Shown: one piece after another, positions 36,959 through 39,519 of the stretch | Layout: each line of letters begins with the position of its first letter | Position numbering within the stretch: the first letter of the stretch is position 1 | Assembly (NCBI GenBank): GCA_029242795.1 | Contig: JAQWTH010000027.1 | Coordinates: 1 to 39,519, forward strand | Length of the DNA: 39,519 nt | Direction: 5' to 3' | From: Candidatus Pelagibacterales bacterium | GTDB lineage: Bacteria > Pseudomonadota > Alphaproteobacteria > Pelagibacterales > AG-422-B15 | Translations under genes and position numbers: made by a program | Notes under the pieces: generated by a model | What the model saw: only the letters and a program-made list of their open reading frames with translations | What the model was told of the DNA's origin: nothing | Databases searched by the model: none

Positions 36959-37544
36959 TGCCGTCCTGCTCTTCTTCTTTATACGTAGTTCCTTCCCAAG
37001 GGCTTTGAATATCAAAATGACGATAGTCTTGTTGTAGCTTGACAGGCTCATATACAATCTTCTTTTCAATTTCATTGTATCGAACCTCAACATTGCCACT
37101 TAAAGGGAAATCTTTTCTTAATGGATAACCTTCAAAACCATAGTCGGTTAGAATTCTCCTCAGATCTGGATGATCATTGAATTGGATTCCGTACATATCA
37201 AATGCTTCTCTTTCAAACCAATTTGCACATGGGAATACAGACGTAAGACTATCTATTGCTGAACTTTCATCAATATAAACCTTAACTCGAGCTCTTAGAT
37301 TATTTTTAAAACTTAATAAATGGTATACAACTTCAAATCTATTTTCTCTATCAGGATAATCGACGCCAGCAATATCTGTTAACTGTCGAAATTGACACTT
37401 TGAGCTATCTTTTAAAAACTGAAAGCTTGAAATTATCTGTCTTGACTCAATAATAACTTCAATTTGATTATTAATAACTTTAACATCAATAGGATTTATT
37501 TTCTCACTTATAGTCTGAACGACTAAATCAATAGGACTGCTCAT
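36945..37544 (-). CDS. nuoC: NADH-quinone oxidoreductase subunit C
   Basis: 30-kDa peripheral subunit of complex I that supports NuoD. The 199 residues show the family core [25 protein letters not shown] and [10 protein letters not shown]-type strand ARVKVYID. The hallmark [39 protein letters not shown] follows (seen as REAFDMYGI and [13 protein letters not shown]). A short acidic tail ends [10 protein letters not shown]. It is separate from nuoD, not fused as in E. coli. It lies 4 bases after nuoB. Confidence is very high. Confidence 0.98.
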   Translation of the reverse strand: MSSPIDLVVQTISEKINPIDVKVINNQIEVIIESRQIISSFQFLKDSSKCQFRQLTDIAGVDYPDRENRFEVVYHLLSFKNNLRARVKVYIDESSAIDSLTSVFPCANWFEREAFDMYGIQFNDHPDLRRILTDYGFEGYPLRKDFPLSGNVEVRYNEIEKKIVYEPVKLQQDYRHFDIQSPWEGTTYKEEEQDGNGGK

Positions 37545-37548
37545 AAAT

Positions 37549-38070
37549 TTATCTAACTATGTTGCCTTCTCTACGTATTTTCTTTTGAAGTTGCAATATT
37601 CCATACATTAATGCCTCAGCTGTTGGTGGACATCCTGGAACATAAATATCAATTGGGACTATGCGGTCACTTCCCCTTACAACTGAATATGAATAGTGGT
37701 AATACCCTCCACCATTAGCACAGCTTCCCATTGAAATGACATATCGAGGTTCTGCCATTTGATCATAAGCTTTTCTTAGTGCAGGAGCCATCTTGTTAGT
37801 TAATGTTCCTGCAATAATCATTACATCAGCATGCCTAGGTGAGGCGCGTGGCGCAGCACCCATTCGCTCAACATCATATCTAGGTGTTCCAACATGCATC
37901 ATTTCAACAGCACAACAAGCAAGCCCAAAGGTCATCCAATGTAAAGAGCCTGTTCTCGCCCAATTAATTAAATTGTTTACATTTGTAACAATAAACCCTT
38001 TATCCGAGTAGCGTTGCTTGAGATCTTCTAATTCTTGAGAACCCATATCTGGTGTCGCAGCTATTGCCAT
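37549..38070 (-). CDS. nuoB: NADH-quinone oxidoreductase subunit B
   Basis: Carries cluster N2, the last iron-sulphur centre before quinone. The start is taken as ATG 38070 ([19 protein letters not shown]), overlapping nuoA by 10 bases and giving 173 residues. The open frame continues upstream to 38181, but that part lies within nuoA and is not conserved. ATG 38046 (MGSQ) is an alternative. The cluster ligands are visible: two adjacent Cys in [12 protein letters not shown], one in [11 protein letters not shown] and one in [14 protein letters not shown]. The quinone-site region LHWMTF is present. Confidence is very high. Confidence 0.97.
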   Translation of the reverse strand: MAIAATPDMGSQELEDLKQRYSDKGFIVTNVNNLINWARTGSLHWMTFGLACCAVEMMHVGTPRYDVERMGAAPRASPRHADVMIIAGTLTNKMAPALRKAYDQMAEPRYVISMGSCANGGGYYHYSYSVVRGSDRIVPIDIYVPGCPPTAEALMYGILQLQKKIRREGNIVR

Positions 38071-38426
38071 TCTAGCGCACCTTTCTTCCATTCGTATATA
38101 AAACCAATGGTTAAAACACCCAAGAAAAACATCATTGAAAAGAATCCAAGTAAACCAAGGTTTCCAAAGGTAATTGCCCAAGGAAACAAGAAAGTAACCT
38201 CAAGATCAAAAATAATAAAAAGCAATGTAACAAGATAAAATCGAATATCAAATTTCATCCTTGAATCACCAAATTGAGGAAAACCGCTCTCAAACGCATC
38301 ACTTTTTTCAGGATCAGGATTCCTTCTAGCAACAAGAAAATTTGCTAATATAAAAAGGCAGCTTATAACCAATGCAACAATTATAAAAATTGCTAATGGA
38401 AGATACTCATCTAATATAAAGTTCAT
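38061..38426 (-). CDS. nuoA: NADH-quinone oxidoreductase subunit A
   Basis: Small membrane subunit with three helices at the junction of the two arms of complex I. The 121 residues have usual length. Hallmarks are [15 protein letters not shown] (helix 1), [48 protein letters not shown] (seen as the [20 protein letters not shown] loop, here with Phe in place of the Cys found in many E-C-G versions) and a third helix. AGGA lies just before the ATG. It is the first gene of the nuo operon, so the promoter must lie in 38427-38630. Confidence is very high. Confidence 0.97.
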   Translation of the reverse strand: MNFILDEYLPLAIFIIVALVISCLFILANFLVARRNPDPEKSDAFESGFPQFGDSRMKFDIRFYLVTLLFIIFDLEVTFLFPWAITFGNLGLLGFFSMMFFLGVLTIGFIYEWKKGALEWQ

Positions 38427-38540
38427 AATCCTAAAGAGCTTTTAAACAATATATACACTTAAAAAAGTAAAAAAAAACAACGATATGCCTATTCAGTTAC
38501 GATTATTTGTGTATCATTTCATTGAAGAAATAAGTCGAAT

Positions 38541-38604
38541 TTATTGAATTAACTGTGACAAATTATCTTAGCTAAAATCTAAAATTAATGTTTAAATTCA
38601 ATAA
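38541..38604. repeat. 10-bp inverted repeat in the nuoA / SMP-30 divergent intergenic region
   Basis: TTATTGAATT (38541-38550) and its exact reverse complement AATTCAATAA (38595-38604) are separated by 44 bases within the 204-base gap between nuoA and the SMP-30-like gene. The centres are 54 bases apart, about five helical turns. The spacing would suit two half-sites of a looping or paired regulator, or it may be chance in AT-rich DNA. The rest of the gap contains a short A9 run near 38470 and no convincing promoter match on either strand. Confidence 0.4.
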
Positions 38605-38619
38605 GTTATTTAATATACC

Positions 38620-38624
38620 GGAGG
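38620..38624 (+). promoter_or_regulatory. Strong Shine-Dalgarno of the SMP-30-like gene
   Basis: GGAGG at 38620-38624 stands 6 bases before ATG 38631. It is a stronger ribosome binding site than those of most genes in this window, and it decides the start codon. Confidence 0.8.
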
Positions 38625-38630
38625 TACTAC

Positions 38631-39519
38631 ATGAGTCATGACCTTAAACTTCTAGTTGATAATCTCAATTTTGCTGAGGGCCCAAGATGGCACAATAATA
38701 AGTTTTGGTTCTCAGATTTTTACCAAAAAGCTGTTTTCTTTGTGGATGAGTCGGGAAACCTGGAAAAAGTCGTGGATGTCCCCAACCAGCCCTCTGGATT
38801 AGGGTGGCTGCCAAATGATGATTTACTCATAGTTTCAATGCATGACCAAAAATTAATGAGGCTTAGCAATGGACAATTAACAGTCCATTCTGATTTATCT
38901 CATCTCACTCCTTATACATGTAACGACATGGTTGTAGATAAAGACGGTCATGCTTACATCGGTAATTTTGGAACAACTCAACATAATGTGAATGTTAAGC
39001 CGACATGTTTGATACACGTATCACCTAATGGTGATGCAAATATAGTTGCAGATAATCTAGAATTTCCAAATGGCACTGTTATTACTCCTGATGGCAAAAA
39101 GATGATACTTGGTGAGACCTACGCAGGACGATTAACGTCATTTGATATTAATGATGATAAATCACTTTCAAATAGAAAAGTATGGGCCCAAATGATGCCA
39201 TTGCCAGTTTATTATCTTTCAAAAATTCAGAGATTCTTTGGTGTCAGAGCAAAAGAATCGACATACAAAGTACGCGTACCTGATGGAATTTGTTTAGATG
39301 AACAAATGGGCATATGGGTAGCTTCACCAACTTCAACAGAAGTATTTAGAGTTGAAGAAGGTGGAAAAATTACTGACTCGATTCCAACTCCAAATAGATC
39401 ATTTGCTTGCATGTTAGGAGGAGAGGATAAACGAACCTTGTATATTTTAACTGGTCAGGAATCTACGCCTGAAGTTGCAAGTCAAAATAAATTTGGAAAG
39501 ATATATACAACAAAAGTAA
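38631..39519 (+). CDS. SMP-30/gluconolactonase/LRE family protein, 3' end beyond window
   Basis: Six-bladed beta-propeller protein of the SMP-30 family, whose characterised members are metal-dependent sugar lactonases; the substrate here is unknown. From ATG 38631 the frame is open for 296 codons to the last base without a stop, so the C-terminus is missing, though the family length (about 285-300) suggests little is lost. Visible family segments are NFAEGPRWHNNKFWFSDF (metal-binding Glu16), QPSGLGWLPNDDLL, CNDMVVDKDGHAYIGNFG, EFPNGTVITPDGK (metal-binding Asn region) and VPDGICLDEQMGIWVASP (catalytic/metal Asp). No signal peptide is seen. It is divergent from nuoA. The 5' half is richer in G and C than the neighbours, a weak hint of separate origin. 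Confidence 0.9.
   Translation, partial: MSHDLKLLVDNLNFAEGPRWHNNKFWFSDFYQKAVFFVDESGNLEKVVDVPNQPSGLGWLPNDDLLIVSMHDQKLMRLSNGQLTVHSDLSHLTPYTCNDMVVDKDGHAYIGNFGTTQHNVNVKPTCLIHVSPNGDANIVADNLEFPNGTVITPDGKKMILGETYAGRLTSFDINDDKSLSNRKVWAQMMPLPVYYLSKIQRFFGVRAKESTYKVRVPDGICLDEQMGIWVASPTSTEVFRVEEGGKITDSIPTPNRSFACMLGGEDKRTLYILTGQESTPEVASQNKFGKIYTTKV

Noticed and set aside
36959-37099. Extended nuoD N-terminus upstream of 36958
   Set aside because: The extra 47 residues lie wholly within nuoC in another frame and lack conservation; the family starts at [16 protein letters not shown].
38555-38578. Promoter GTGACA / TAAAAT for the SMP-30-like gene
   Set aside because: The two elements are only 12 bases apart, too close for a sigma-70 promoter.
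39227-39412. A 61-codon minus-strand open frame inside the SMP-30-like gene
   Set aside because: Antisense to a clear beta-propeller coding sequence; no supporting signals.
38631-39519. SMP-30-like gene as another broken gene because no stop is seen
   Set aside because: The single frame is open without interruption to the last base of the window; the stop simply lies beyond the edge.
1-39519. CRISPR arrays, insertion sequences, phage genes, toxin-antitoxin pairs, tRNA or rRNA genes
   Set aside because: No direct-repeat arrays, transposase or integrase motifs, or RNA gene signatures were seen; nearly all bases are covered by conserved core genes.

Overview
The window is a gene-dense, very AT-rich stretch of an alphaproteobacterial chromosome. 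The evidence is gene order. The block trpC / lexA / gltA / lpxI-lpxA-fabZ-lpxD-skp-bamA-dxr-cdsA-uppS-frr-pyrH-tsf-rpsB / dnaE-lolD-lolC-proS-DUF1467-mce-rnj-coaX-birA-nuoN...nuoA is the conserved alphaproteobacterial arrangement. Two further signs are a GAAC-N7-GAAC SOS box in front of lexA and a short ProRS without the insertion (editing) domain. Low GC, tiny intergenic gaps and loss of genes normally found inside this block suggest a streamlined, probably marine, lineage (HIMB59/AEGEAN-169-like, SAR116-like or similar). That placement is inference.

Layout. 1-538: 3' part of trpC (+). 602-1309: SOS box and lexA (+). 1371-2699: citrate synthase (+). 2701-13988 (-): a translation and envelope operon read from rpsB to lpxI, covering ribosomal protein S2, EF-Ts, UMP kinase, ribosome recycling factor, undecaprenyl-PP synthase, CDP-DAG synthase, Dxr, BamA, Skp, LpxD, FabZ, LpxA and LpxI. 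13989-14109: rpsB leader with two adjacent hairpins. 14110-24662 (-): dnaE, lolD, lolC/E, proS, a DUF1467 membrane protein, methylmalonyl-CoA epimerase, RNase J, type III pantothenate kinase and biotin ligase, read from birA towards dnaE. 24668-38426 (-): the complete 14-gene nuoA-N operon for respiratory complex I. 38427-38630: divergent intergenic region. 38631-39519 (+): an SMP-30/gluconolactonase-family gene that runs off the window. No stretch over 300 bases lacks a gene. I saw no tRNA, rRNA, CRISPR array, insertion sequence or phage gene.

How the genes work together. The rpsB-lpxI operon couples protein synthesis and cell-envelope building: undecaprenyl phosphate carrier, phospholipid, isoprenoid precursors, outer-membrane protein assembly and lipid A. 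lolCD adds lipoprotein export. The nuo operon supplies NADH oxidation for a TCA cycle represented here by citrate synthase.

The most notable observations are three interrupted housekeeping genes. lpxI has a +1 frame disruption at an A13 tract. uppS has a +1 frame disruption and its conserved N-terminus lies in another frame. nuoI has an in-frame TGA at codon 119 followed by a perfectly conserved C-terminus. They may be sequencing errors, real mutations, or lesions rescued by slippage or readthrough. Genes usually present in this block (rseP, lpxB, gltX, moaC/moeA) are absent from it. I found no obviously novel multi-gene system; most of the window is conserved core genome.
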